Positions 51,199-60,309 of a DNA stretch of 64,000 nucleotides are shown piece after piece. The stretch comes from Flavobacterium sp. (GTDB lineage: Bacteria; Bacteroidota; Bacteroidia; Flavobacteriales; Flavobacteriaceae), in NCBI GenBank assembly GCA_016787805.1, contig JAEUTY010000018.1, forward strand, positions 62,001 through 126,000, given 5' to 3'. Under the pieces are notes generated by a model that worked only from the letters and a program-made list of their open reading frames with translations, was not told the DNA's origin and searched no databases. The position numbers and the translations under genes are program-made. Position 1 is the first letter of the stretch, and each line of letters opens with the position of its first letter.

Positions 51199-53334
51199 AT
51201 GACCAACATTCAATTCATTCAAAACCAAGTCAATACTTCAGCCAAAAACATTGAAGCCACATTGCAATTACTATCCGAAGATTGTACCATTCCGTTTATT
51301 TCTCGTTACCGAAAAGACCAAACCGGAAATTTAGATGAGGTTGTGATTGAGCAAATTGCCAAACTCTCTAAACAATATGACGAAATCGTAAAACGCAAAG
51401 AAAGTATCATCAAATCGATTGAAGAACAAGGTCAATTGACGTCCGAATTGGCCAAAAAAATCCAAGACAGCTTCGATTTACAGGAAATCGAAGACTTGTA
51501 TTTACCGTATAAAAAGAAGAAAAAAACCAAAGCAGACGTCGCTCGTGAAAACGGATTAGAACCGTTAGCTAAAGTCTTAATGGCGCAAAATGCCGATGAT
51601 ATTGAATTCATCGCTTCCAAATATTTGAATGATAAAGTCGCCAACGAAGACGAGGCCTTACAAGGTGCTCGCGATATTGTTGCCGAATGGATTAATGAAA
51701 ACATTTATATTCGAAAAAATCTACGTCGCATTTTTCAAAGAAAAGCAGTCATTACCACTAAAGTCGTTAAAACCAAAAAAGACGAAGAAGCTGCACAAAA
51801 ATTCAATCAGTATTTTGATTGGTCGGAACCGATTTCCAAAGCGCCATCGCACCGATTATTAGCCATGTTGCGTGCCGAATCCGAAGGTTTTGTCAAGTTA
51901 AATGTAGAAATCGATCCCGATAGATCGGGAGAAGAAGCCATCGAATTCATCGAAAACAATACGATTAAAAATAACAAAGAAACCGCCGAACACCTTCGTT
52001 TGGCCATCAAAGACAGCTACAAACGGTTGCTCGAACCTGCTATTTCCAACGAAACGTTGCAAGAAGCCAAAGCCAAAGCCGACATCAAAGCCATTGATGT
52101 TTTTGCGGGCAATTTGTCGCAGTTATTGCTCGCGCCACCTTTGGGCGAAAAACGAATTTTAGCCATCGATCCGGGTTATAGAAGCGGTTGCAAAGTGGTA
52201 TGTTTGGACGAAAAAGGCGATTTACTTTACAACGAAACCATTTATCCACATCAGCCTCAAAACGAAACCGCAATGGCGATGAAAAAAATCAAATCGATGG
52301 TCAACGCGTACAACATTGAGGCGATTTCTATTGGTAACGGCACCGCAAGTCGCGAAACCGAATTTTTTATTAAAAAAATCGCCTTCGATAAACCAGTACA
52401 AGTTTTTGTAGTTTCTGAAGCGGGAGCATCGGTGTATTCGGCGAGTAAAATTGCTCGTGAAGAATTTCCTAATTACGATGTTACTGTTCGTGGTTCGGTT
52501 TCCATTGGCCGCCGACTTTCCGATCCGTTGGCCGAGTTGGTCAAAATCGACCCAAAATCAATCGGCGTTGGGCAATACCAACACGATGTGGATCAAACCA
52601 AACTCAAAGAAGAACTTGACACAGTGGTGATGCGATGTGTGAATTCAGTTGGAATCAACATCAATACAGCGAGCAAATCGTTGTTGAGTTATGTGTCGGG
52701 AATAGGAGAGAAGATGGCTGAAAATATCGTCGCTTTCCGCAGTGAAAACGGTCCGTTTGACGATCGAAAACAGCTCAAAAAAGTACCTCGATTAGGTGAC
52801 AAAGCCTATCAACAAGCCGCGGCGTTCATCCGAATCAAAGAAGGAAAAAATCCGCTCGACAATTCGGCTGTGCATCCTGAAGCGTATCCAATAGTTGAAA
52901 AAATGGCCAAAGATTTGGGTTTAAAAACCAATGAGTTAATCGCCAATAAAGAAAAAATAAGCCTTGTAAAACCTGAAAATTATACCAATGAAACGGTTGG
53001 TATTTTGGGAATTAAAGACATTTTAAAAGAACTTGAAAAACCAGGTCTTGACCCACGTAAAGCGGCCAAAATATTCGAATTCGACCCGAATGTTAAAACC
53101 ATCAACGATGTGCGTTCGGGCATGATTTTACCAGGAATTGTCAACAACATTACCGCTTTTGGTTGTTTTGTCGATATCGGCATCAAAGAAAGCGGTTTGG
53201 TTCACATTTCGCAACTCAAAGAAGGCTACGTTTCCGATGTGAATGAAGTGGTCAAACTGCACCAACACGTGCAAGTTAAAGTCGTTGAGGTGGATGAAGA
53301 ACGCAAACGCATTCAGTTGACGATGGTTTTTTAA
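51199..53334 (+). CDS. tex: Tex-family RNA-binding transcription accessory protein
   Basis: A 711-residue Tex protein. The ATG at 51199 (MTNIQFIQNQV) is chosen; the ATG seven codons upstream lies in the repeated-word spacer. The order is an N-terminal helical region (IPFISRYRKDQTGNLDEV), a YqgF-like RNase H fold (LAIDPGYRSGCKVVCLDEKG), helix-hairpin-helix segments (LLSYVSGIGEKMAENIVAFR), and a C-terminal S1 domain (GIVNNITAFGCFVDIGIKE). Tex binds nucleic acid and is thought to affect transcription and stress survival. It is a separate gene after the transporter. Confidence 0.95.
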   Translation: MTNIQFIQNQVNTSAKNIEATLQLLSEDCTIPFISRYRKDQTGNLDEVVIEQIAKLSKQYDEIVKRKESIIKSIEEQGQLTSELAKKIQDSFDLQEIEDLYLPYKKKKKTKADVARENGLEPLAKVLMAQNADDIEFIASKYLNDKVANEDEALQGARDIVAEWINENIYIRKNLRRIFQRKAVITTKVVKTKKDEEAAQKFNQYFDWSEPISKAPSHRLLAMLRAESEGFVKLNVEIDPDRSGEEAIEFIENNTIKNNKETAEHLRLAIKDSYKRLLEPAISNETLQEAKAKADIKAIDVFAGNLSQLLLAPPLGEKRILAIDPGYRSGCKVVCLDEKGDLLYNETIYPHQPQNETAMAMKKIKSMVNAYNIEAISIGNGTASRETEFFIKKIAFDKPVQVFVVSEAGASVYSASKIAREEFPNYDVTVRGSVSIGRRLSDPLAELVKIDPKSIGVGQYQHDVDQTKLKEELDTVVMRCVNSVGININTASKSLLSYVSGIGEKMAENIVAFRSENGPFDDRKQLKKVPRLGDKAYQQAAAFIRIKEGKNPLDNSAVHPEAYPIVEKMAKDLGLKTNELIANKEKISLVKPENYTNETVGILGIKDILKELEKPGLDPRKAAKIFEFDPNVKTINDVRSGMILPGIVNNITAFGCFVDIGIKESGLVHISQLKEGYVSDVNEVVKLHQHVQVKVVEVDEERKRIQLTMVF

Positions 53335-53357
53335 TTAAAATATTAATTTGAAATCAT

Positions 53358-54119
53358 CTACAAAAGCGATTCCCACAAAAATAAATTTTTTTGTCTTTTC
53401 TTTTCCTCTTCATCATTACCATAACTAAACCAATCGTTTGATTTATCAATTAAAAAGGCTTTCATTTCGTTGTATTTGAATGGTTTTTTTGAAGAAACAG
53501 GTTTTATTTCACTAGGATTGGTAACAGTTAAATTCACTTTGGTTGCTATAAAAGAAGTATACAATCTTGGAATAGTAACACCTAAAATCATTCCGGGTAA
53601 ACCATTTATGGAACAAGGACCGCCAGAGATAATTATGTCATCGGTATAGAAAGCAAAAACATACACATCGTCAAATATTTTCCCTACTGCTTTTCGGCAA
53701 TTATAGCCAGCAATTTCACGATTTTCGTTGGTAATTTTCCATTCAATGGTAGGAATAGAATCTACAATAACAAAGTTGGTTCCTCCAACTTGTTTTTGAA
53801 TACTCATTTCATTTGAAGTAAAATCAAAGTACCAAATGTTTTCTTCATCGCTGTCTTTTTCGTATTTTGGAACTCTAGTTTTTTCACTCCATCTATCAAA
53901 TTTGTAAATACTTTTATTATTTGAAAAAGTATATGTATAGTAAGATGTTTTCAAATCGGAAATGTTTTCTTTCAATTTTTCATCCCAACTGTCATTACCC
54001 ATTCTTTTTTTAAGATTGGTGTTGACTTCAAATTCAATTTCTGCTTTTTCTACAAATTGTTGCGCATTCACAAACGATATAAAAAAAAGAGTCAGTATTT
54101 GTGCTAATAAGTATTTCAT
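53358..54119 (-). CDS. GLPGLI family protein
   Basis: A 253-residue exported protein (signal peptide ending near VNAQ). It carries the family motif as INGLPGMILGV, preceded by AFYTDDIIISGGPCSI, and the pattern EIEFEVNTNLKKRM at the N-terminus. GLPGLI proteins are Bacteroidota-specific, periplasmic or envelope-located, and of unknown function. It follows a CarboxypepD_reg/beta-barrel gene by 3 bp, the usual partnership of this family, so the two are probably translated as a unit. Confidence 0.9.
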   Translation of the reverse strand: MKYLLAQILTLFFISFVNAQQFVEKAEIEFEVNTNLKKRMGNDSWDEKLKENISDLKTSYYTYTFSNNKSIYKFDRWSEKTRVPKYEKDSDEENIWYFDFTSNEMSIQKQVGGTNFVIVDSIPTIEWKITNENREIAGYNCRKAVGKIFDDVYVFAFYTDDIIISGGPCSINGLPGMILGVTIPRLYTSFIATKVNLTVTNPSEIKPVSSKKPFKYNEMKAFLIDKSNDWFSYGNDEEEKKRQKNLFLWESLL

Positions 54120-54122
54120 AAA

Positions 54123-56897
54123 CTAGTGTTTTGTTTCATTTTTATTTTTAAAGTTCCAAGAGAAACCAAGCATAAAATATCTTTTTAATCGATCGTTTTG
54201 TTCTTCACCTATCGTGTTTTGAGTATTAAAACGGTCAATACCAATATTTTGATTCAAAATATCACGAACCAAAAAGTACGCTGTAAATTCATCGTTTTTG
54301 AAAACGCGTTGAAGTCTGGCGTTCCATAATTGATTGGTTAGATTAGTTTGAAAATCATCTGTTTTTTGACGAGTGAATAAAGTATAATCGGTAGTAATTT
54401 TCCAGTTTTTACTAAAAAACACATCGATATTACAACCTAAATTATTGGTATTAAAAGAGCTTACTTCGTCATTTAATGTTGTGTTGCTACGTGTGTATGA
54501 AAAATGATTACTGATGGAAAATGAATATTTTTTTTCTTTTTCTTTTGACAGATAAATTGAAAAACCGGAGTTTAAATTTTTAGAGTAGTCAAGCTTAGAG
54601 TTTATACTAACCACCGATTTACTGTAATTTAGGCTTGGGTTTATATTAATATTTAAATCGATTTTTTTAATTTTAAATCCATAACCACTGTAAAAATTAA
54701 TAGAAAAATTTCCGTTGGTATTGATAGGTTTTAATATTGTTTTAGCATCTTCATCACTGATATCTCTATTGTAAATGATTAAATTAGAAGTTGTTCTAAA
54801 ATTAATGCTTTGATAAAAGTAAGCTTCTGTCAACATATTATAGCTGTTTTGAGAAAAGCTAATATTGTTGCTGAACGATTGCTTTAAATCGGGGTTACCT
54901 AATCTCTGATTAAAAAAGTCTTGATTGTTTGTTAAGGGTTGCAATTGATCTATTGTAGGTTGTCTTGTAGAACCATTATAGCGAATAGACAGGTTAGAAT
55001 TGCTCTTATATTTATAGGAAAAATTGGCCGATGGAAAAATATTGGTAAAATTACGATTGTACTGTTTATTTGCCGATTGATCCAACAAATCAAAAGTGGT
55101 GATGCCCAAACCACTGCCTAAGCTAAAATTAATTTTTTTGGAGTTGTAACTAATTTTCAAGTTGGGTTTATGAATACTAATCGTTTGTTTGAATTGGTTA
55201 GATAAATCATTTACAATTATGTCATATTGATTATTTAAGCTAGAAAAATCATAGGTCGTCAATTTATTTTTTCCGATGTTATAATTGATTTCATAAGCTA
55301 TTTGAAGCGCTAATTTTTTACTTAATGGTTCTGTATAAGCTAGATTTAGTGAGTTGTTATTGGTAGTTCTTTTGCCTATTTTGTTTTGGTTTATGTTAAT
55401 TACATCAGACAAAATTCCACTTGTATAGCTTTCATTATCAGAAATTAAAATAGAATTGGAATCATTATTTAGCCTATTCCAAGATAAATTAGCAGAAAAA
55501 GTTCGTCGCGTTTTTTTAAACTTGTGTTTAAATAAAATAGTTGCAGATAAGGCTTGTTTGTCAAAATTTGAATTCTTGTTGACTTGACTTTTGTTTTTTA
55601 TGATACCATTTTCGTCGGTAGTAATTCCATCACTAAAATCATCGCTCTTTGTCGAATAAAAATTTGTTTTTGCAGCAATTTTTAGCGTATTCATGCTATC
55701 TATCTTTATGTCATTAACCGCATTTAATTTAAAATTATTTCTATTTATATCACTAACACTATTTTCATTTTGATTAAGTTGGCTTTCACCAATTTGAGTT
55801 TTGTTGGTTCTTCTTTTGGTATTAGTGTAAATTTGATTATTATACTTTGGATTTACATTTAAATTATGTTTGTCGTTCCACTTGTTGGTGTATTGAAGCC
55901 CTAAATTGGTGTTTTTTATAAAACCATTTTGAGTATCAACATAAGGTTCTTCATCATTATCGCCGCCCAGCCATTCATAATTTACATTTCCATCGTCATC
56001 CATATTCATGGAGAAATTGTTGTTTCCGCCACCAAATTGTTCATTATCTTCCCAATCTAAACCATCTTGACCCGTATTTCCATTTAGTAAAAAGCCCGAA
56101 ATTTTCCTTTTTCCCTTAAAAGAACTAAGCATTAAATTCGTATTGTACCTTGAATCAAGCTCTGTTGATGGGCCATTAGCAGCATCAATTTTGCCAAAAA
56201 AGCCTTTCTTTTTATCTTCTTTAAGCTTAAGATTTATCGTTTTTTCTGTATTTCCGTCGTCAATTCCTGTAAATTCAGCTTGTTCACTTTTTTTATTAAA
56301 AACTTGCACTTCTTTTACAGCATCGGCACGTAGATTTTTTGCGGCCATTCCCGGATCGTCACCAAAGAACTCTTCGCCATCAACTAAAACCTTTTTAACG
56401 GTTTCGCCCATGGCTTTTATTTGCCCGTTTTTATCAACTTGAATTCCTGGTAGTTTTTTTAACAACTCTTCCACATTAGCATTCGCATCTACTTTAAAAT
56501 CGCTAGCTCTGTAACTGGTAGTATCGCCTTTTATTCGTATTGAGCCTGTTTTTATTATTACTTCTCTAAGGAGTTTGCTTTTACTTATTAATTGTAATGT
56601 TCCTAAGTTTTTTGATTTGCCTTCAATGGTGATATCTTCAACATAATCAGCATATTGATAATGAGAAGTCATTAAAATAAAAGGGCTATTTTTTACATTT
56701 TTAAATTCAAATTTCCCTTCTTTATCGGAGCGAGTAAATTTATATAAAATCGAATCTCTGGGAGTTAATAGCGCTACGACAGCATTGTGAACAGGGTTTT
56801 GATTTTCATCTGATAACGCACCAGAAACAGTTGTTTCTTGTGAAAAGCCGCAATAAAAAAACAAAAAGAAAAAGACTGAAAAAGTATTTTTAGGCAT
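54123..56897 (-). CDS. Outer-membrane beta-barrel protein with CarboxypepD_reg domain (GLPGLI partner)
   Basis: A 924-residue outer-membrane protein. Signal peptide to about YCGFSQ, then a carboxypeptidase-regulatory-like domain (about 21-100), a plug-like region (VEELLKKLPGIQVDKNGQI, KVLVDGEEFFGDDPG) and a long barrel rich in Asn and Ser, ending in MLGFSWNFKNKNETKH. It resembles TonB-dependent receptors but belongs to the barrel group usually found beside GLPGLI genes. It shares an operon with the GLPGLI gene downstream. Ligand unknown. A terminator hairpin lies upstream, separating it from tatA. Confidence 0.9.
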   Translation of the reverse strand: MPKNTFSVFFFLFFYCGFSQETTVSGALSDENQNPVHNAVVALLTPRDSILYKFTRSDKEGKFEFKNVKNSPFILMTSHYQYADYVEDITIEGKSKNLGTLQLISKSKLLREVIIKTGSIRIKGDTTSYRASDFKVDANANVEELLKKLPGIQVDKNGQIKAMGETVKKVLVDGEEFFGDDPGMAAKNLRADAVKEVQVFNKKSEQAEFTGIDDGNTEKTINLKLKEDKKKGFFGKIDAANGPSTELDSRYNTNLMLSSFKGKRKISGFLLNGNTGQDGLDWEDNEQFGGGNNNFSMNMDDDGNVNYEWLGGDNDEEPYVDTQNGFIKNTNLGLQYTNKWNDKHNLNVNPKYNNQIYTNTKRRTNKTQIGESQLNQNENSVSDINRNNFKLNAVNDIKIDSMNTLKIAAKTNFYSTKSDDFSDGITTDENGIIKNKSQVNKNSNFDKQALSATILFKHKFKKTRRTFSANLSWNRLNNDSNSILISDNESYTSGILSDVININQNKIGKRTTNNNSLNLAYTEPLSKKLALQIAYEINYNIGKNKLTTYDFSSLNNQYDIIVNDLSNQFKQTISIHKPNLKISYNSKKINFSLGSGLGITTFDLLDQSANKQYNRNFTNIFPSANFSYKYKSNSNLSIRYNGSTRQPTIDQLQPLTNNQDFFNQRLGNPDLKQSFSNNISFSQNSYNMLTEAYFYQSINFRTTSNLIIYNRDISDEDAKTILKPINTNGNFSINFYSGYGFKIKKIDLNININPSLNYSKSVVSINSKLDYSKNLNSGFSIYLSKEKEKKYSFSISNHFSYTRSNTTLNDEVSSFNTNNLGCNIDVFFSKNWKITTDYTLFTRQKTDDFQTNLTNQLWNARLQRVFKNDEFTAYFLVRDILNQNIGIDRFNTQNTIGEEQNDRLKRYFMLGFSWNFKNKNETKH

Positions 56898-56989
56898 AAA
56901 AATTTTAAAAAAAAGATTGAACAGATCAGAAAAACAGTATTGGTCTCACTTGAACGTTTTTTATTACAAAAAAGTATATTCTTTAAAAA

Positions 56990-57026
56990 AAGAAATCCCA
57001 AACATTAATTAGTAATGTTTGGGATT
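56990..57026 (-). terminator. tatA terminator
   Basis: AAATCCCAAACATTA pairs with TAATGTTTGGGATT around a short loop and is followed by T on the minus strand. Confidence 0.8.
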
Positions 57027-57049
57027 CGATTTATTTTTGAACAAAAAAA

Positions 57050-57226
57050 CTATTTAGTTTCTTCTTCTTTTTTTGAAGTAGCTTGTTCTTCGCCTTTAGA
57101 TGCGTCTTTGAATTCTTTAACGCCAGCGCCAAGTCCTTTCATTAATTCTGGAATTTTTTTACCTCCAAAAAGTAATAAAACTACCACCAATATTACTATC
57201 CATTCGGTTGGACCCATTCTTCCCAT
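57050..57226 (-). CDS. tatA: TatA, Sec-independent protein translocase subunit
   Basis: A 58-residue protein missed by longer-length filters. [20 protein letters not shown] is a membrane helix, followed by the diagnostic [20 protein letters not shown] amphipathic segment and a charged tail rich in Lys and Glu. TatA polymerises to form the pore for folded, twin-arginine-signal proteins. No tatC is in the window. It is a single leftward gene with its own promoter candidate (57271) and terminator. Confidence 0.93.
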   Translation of the reverse strand: MGRMGPTEWIVILVVVLLLFGGKKIPELMKGLGAGVKEFKDASKGEEQATSKKEEETK

Positions 57227-57270
57227 ACTATATAAAATTTTATGCTTTCGCGAATTAGTATTAATAGCTA

Positions 57271-57296
57271 CAAAGGTAAAAAGAAAAAAGTACCAA
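57271..57296 (-). promoter_or_regulatory. tatA promoter
   Basis: -7 box TACCTTTG (57271-57278) and a TTG (57294-57296) with a 15-bp spacer, short of the usual 19. It lies 45 bp before the tatA ATG. Confidence 0.45.
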
Positions 57297-57371
57297 TTGC
57301 ATTTTTAGCGAACTATTTATCGTTAATCTTCGTTAAAATCCGCCGCAACTCTTCAAAACTACATATTTTGT

Positions 57372-57379
57372 TATATTTG
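57372..57379 (+). promoter_or_regulatory. -7 box of the 57397 operon
   Basis: TATATTTG matches TAnnTTTG, 17 bp before the ATG at 57397. No clear -33 TTG is placed correctly. Confidence 0.45.
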
Positions 57380-57396
57380 TGGTATAAATAAAAATC

Positions 57397-57906
57397 ATGG
57401 CAGAAAAAGGTCAAAAAAGAAAAAAAATCAAAAAGCATTTGTTTACCAAAAACCGTTTGGTGGTGCTCAACGAAGACTCATTTGAAGAAATTTTTTCCTT
57501 ACGATTGACCTTAATGAATGTTTTTGTCGTGGCTACTTTAGGTGCTATTGTCATTATTACAGTCACAACATTTATCATCGCTTTTACGCCATTGCGCGAA
57601 TACATTCCAGGTTATTCTTCTTCAAAATTACGCAGAAATGCTACCGAATTAGCGCTCAAATCCGATTCATTGGCCTCGGCCTTGAAAAAAAATGAAGCGT
57701 ATTTGCAATCGGTTGTCAAAGTGCTCAATGGCGATTTAGAATACCAAAAAGTCAACAAAGATTCGATTATGGCTTCAGAAGTTATTGAAGTAGATCCAAA
57801 AACGCTTGAACCATCCGAAGAAGAAATTGAAATTCGCAAGAACGTAGAAGCAGAAGAGAAAAAAATAAAAGAGCAAAGCCAAAAGTCTAAAAAGAACTCA
57901 AAATAA
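57397..57906 (+). CDS. Membrane protein resembling the N-terminus of flavobacterial M23 peptidases
   Basis: A 169-residue protein: a basic N-terminus (GQKRKKIKKHLF), the segment NRLVVLNEDSFEEIFSLRL, one membrane helix (40-64) ending in IAFTPLREYIPGYSS, then a charged coiled region. From memory this N-terminal pattern is that of flavobacterial M23 endopeptidases, in which a zinc peptidase domain follows. Here it stops after a Lys/Glu-rich tail, without any HxH or HLHF motif. It is either a truncated relative or a short branch. It lies 2 bp upstream of the GH3-family gene and shares its promoter. Confidence 0.7.
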   Translation: MAEKGQKRKKIKKHLFTKNRLVVLNEDSFEEIFSLRLTLMNVFVVATLGAIVIITVTTFIIAFTPLREYIPGYSSSKLRRNATELALKSDSLASALKKNEAYLQSVVKVLNGDLEYQKVNKDSIMASEVIEVDPKTLEPSEEEIEIRKNVEAEEKKIKEQSQKSKKNSK

Positions 57907-57908
57907 AC

Positions 57909-59390
57909 ATGTCGATAAAGTCGTTTGCTGCCAAGTTATTTGCTACCCGAATTCACAAGAAAACGCTTCAATGGAGTTCTCATCCAGTCGAAACGCAACA
58001 AAAAGTGTTTGCCGATTTGATCCGTCAAGCGAAAGAAACGCAGTTTGGCAAAGACCATCATTTTGAAACCATAAAGACTTTTTCCGATTTTGCTCAACAC
58101 GTTCCGATTCGTGATTATGAAGAACTCAAACCTTATGTTGACCGTGTAGTCAAAGGCGAAGAAGACATTCTCTGGAAAGGAAAACCCATCTATTTTGCCA
58201 AAACTTCGGGAACGACTTCGGGCGCTAAATACATTCCGCTTACTAAAGAATCGATGCCTTTTCACATTCAAGCGGCGCGAAACGCCATTTTGAGTTACAT
58301 TCACGAAACAGGCAAGACAAATTTTGTTGATGGCAAAATGATTTTTTTACAAGGAAGCCCGATTTTAGAAGAAAAAAACGGAATCAAATTGGGAAGATTA
58401 TCTGGAATTGTAGCACATTTTGTTCCGAAATATTTGCAAAAAAACCGAATGCCAAGTTGGGAAACCAATTGCATTGAAGACTGGGAAACCAAAGTCGACG
58501 CGATAGTAGAAGAAACCTACAACCAAAACATGTCGGTGATTTCTGGAATTCCGTCTTGGGTGCAAATGTATTTTGAAAAATTACAGCAAAAATCAGGCAA
58601 ACCCGTAGGCGAGTTGTTCAAAAATTTCAATTTATTCATTTACGGCGGAGTGAATTACGAACCCTATCGCGCCAAATTCGAAAGTTTAATTGGACGAAAA
58701 GTCGATTCCATTGAACTATTTCCAGCTTCAGAAGGATTTTTCGCTTATCAAGATTCTCAAAAAGATAAAGGAATGTTGCTTTTGCTGAATTCAGGAATTT
58801 TTTACGAATTTGTCAAAGCAGACGAATTTTTCACCAAAAACCCTAGAAGATACACGATTGGCGAAGTTGAATTAAATGTGAATTACGTGTTGATTCTATC
58901 CTCAAACGCTGGACTTTGGGCTTACAATATTGGCGATACGGTTCAGTTTACATCGCTTAAACCTTATCGCGTTATTGTTTCGGGTAGAATCAAACATTAC
59001 ATTTCGGCTTTTGGTGAGCACGTAATTGCCAAAGAAGTTGAAACCGCTCTACAACAAGCCATGGAAAACACCAATGTACGTGTAAACGAATTTACTGTTG
59101 CTCCACAAATTACCCCAAAAGAAGGTTTGCCGTACCACGAATGGTTCATTGAATTTGAAAACGAACCCGAAAAGATTGAAGAGTTTGCTTTACAAATTGA
59201 CAACGCCATGCGCCAACAAAACGTGTATTACGATGATTTGATAGTTGGTAATGTATTACGAACATTAGTCATCACTAAAGTCAGCAAAAACGGTTTTCAA
59301 GAGTACATGAAATCAATTGGCAAATTGGGCGGACAAAATAAATTACCGCGTTTGTCCAACGACCGAAAAATCGTTGATCAACTCTCCTAA
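57909..59390 (+). CDS. GH3 auxin-responsive-promoter family protein
   Basis: A 493-residue protein of the GH3 acyl-adenylating superfamily. The nucleotide-binding signature is YFAKTSGTTSGAKYIPLTKE, followed by ELFPASEGFFAYQDS and GDTVQFTSLKPYRVIVSGRI. Plant members conjugate amino acids to hormones. Bacterial members are uncharacterised but should activate a carboxylate through AMP. The protein is complete and cytoplasmic. It starts 2 bp after the preceding membrane protein, and an exported protein follows 35 bp downstream. Confidence 0.88.
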   Translation: MSIKSFAAKLFATRIHKKTLQWSSHPVETQQKVFADLIRQAKETQFGKDHHFETIKTFSDFAQHVPIRDYEELKPYVDRVVKGEEDILWKGKPIYFAKTSGTTSGAKYIPLTKESMPFHIQAARNAILSYIHETGKTNFVDGKMIFLQGSPILEEKNGIKLGRLSGIVAHFVPKYLQKNRMPSWETNCIEDWETKVDAIVEETYNQNMSVISGIPSWVQMYFEKLQQKSGKPVGELFKNFNLFIYGGVNYEPYRAKFESLIGRKVDSIELFPASEGFFAYQDSQKDKGMLLLLNSGIFYEFVKADEFFTKNPRRYTIGEVELNVNYVLILSSNAGLWAYNIGDTVQFTSLKPYRVIVSGRIKHYISAFGEHVIAKEVETALQQAMENTNVRVNEFTVAPQITPKEGLPYHEWFIEFENEPEKIEEFALQIDNAMRQQNVYYDDLIVGNVLRTLVITKVSKNGFQEYMKSIGKLGGQNKLPRLSNDRKIVDQLS

Positions 59391-59425
59391 CAGGTTTTCA
59401 AAACCGATTAGGTATAACTCGAAAA

Positions 59426-60268
59426 ATGAAAATACTAATTACTATTTTACTACTGTGTTCAATTTCAACTTTTGCCCAAATCAAAGGCGTGGTCAAAGAC
59501 AGTCTTTCGGGGCAACCGATTCCGTATGTCAACATTTCAGTTGAAAACGAAAATAGTGGCACTACTTCCGAAGAAAATGGAACATTCAGACTTCCTGAAA
59601 GCATAAATGGAAAAAACGTTATTTTTTCGGCCTTAGGATTTGAAAAGAAAAAAGTGAAAGCCTCAAAAGCTTCCGAAATTCTGCTGAAACCAATCGATTA
59701 TCAATTGGATGAGGTAATTGTGAACAATAGTTTAGGAACCAAACAACGAGAAATTGGTCAAACCGAAAACACAATTTTACAAGCTTTTGATAATGGTCCG
59801 CGAATTGACACTAAATATTTTCCGTATCATCCTTCGTACAAAAAAACAAAATACATCAAGCAAGTAGTTATTAAAACAGATAACGCTTTAGAGAAAGCAA
59901 CGCTTAAAATTCATTTATACCGCGTTGATGAAGCAGGTTTTCCATCTGAAGAAATACTTCACAAAGACTTACTAATTACAGTTAAAAAAGGAACCACAAC
60001 CACCAAAATTGACCTTACTAAATATCAAATAAAAATACCCAAAAATGGCATTTTTATAGGTATTGAAAAACTTATTATTGAAAGCAATAAATGGGAAAAA
60101 GCAACTATTAGTTATCAACCTTTACTATTGTACAATCGCGTTGATAGAGACTTTTTCTATACTTTTTCGGGAGGAAAATGGAACCGAGTCAATAAACAAG
60201 AAAATCTAGATGCTTTTGGAAGAATGATGATTTACGAACCAGCAATCCATTTGATTCTTACCAACTAA
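59426..60268 (+). CDS. Carboxypeptidase-like regulatory domain protein, secreted
   Basis: A 280-residue exported protein (signal peptide MKILITILLLCSISTFAQ). A CarbopepD_reg_2-type beta domain spans about 19-95 (IKGVVKDSLSGQPIPYVNIS, NGTFRLP, VIFSALGFEKKKV). The rest (LGTKQREIGQTEN, beta-rich C-terminus with FLYTFSGGKWNRV-like turns) is not a recognised domain. Proteins of this layout often work with outer-membrane complexes, but no partner is obvious. Confidence 0.8.
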   Translation: MKILITILLLCSISTFAQIKGVVKDSLSGQPIPYVNISVENENSGTTSEENGTFRLPESINGKNVIFSALGFEKKKVKASKASEILLKPIDYQLDEVIVNNSLGTKQREIGQTENTILQAFDNGPRIDTKYFPYHPSYKKTKYIKQVVIKTDNALEKATLKIHLYRVDEAGFPSEEILHKDLLITVKKGTTTTKIDLTKYQIKIPKNGIFIGIEKLIIESNKWEKATISYQPLLLYNRVDRDFFYTFSGGKWNRVNKQENLDAFGRMMIYEPAIHLILTN

Positions 60269-60281
60269 ACCATAAAAAATG

Positions 60282-60289
60282 TATCTTTG
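60282..60289 (+). promoter_or_regulatory. -7 box of the DUF6909-like gene
   Basis: TATCTTTG followed by C is a perfect TAnnTTTG match, 20 bp before the ATG at 60310. The nearest upstream TTTG is 28 bp away, wider than usual. Confidence 0.5.
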
Positions 60290-60309
60290 CGGGTTAGAAA
60301 ACAAAATTA

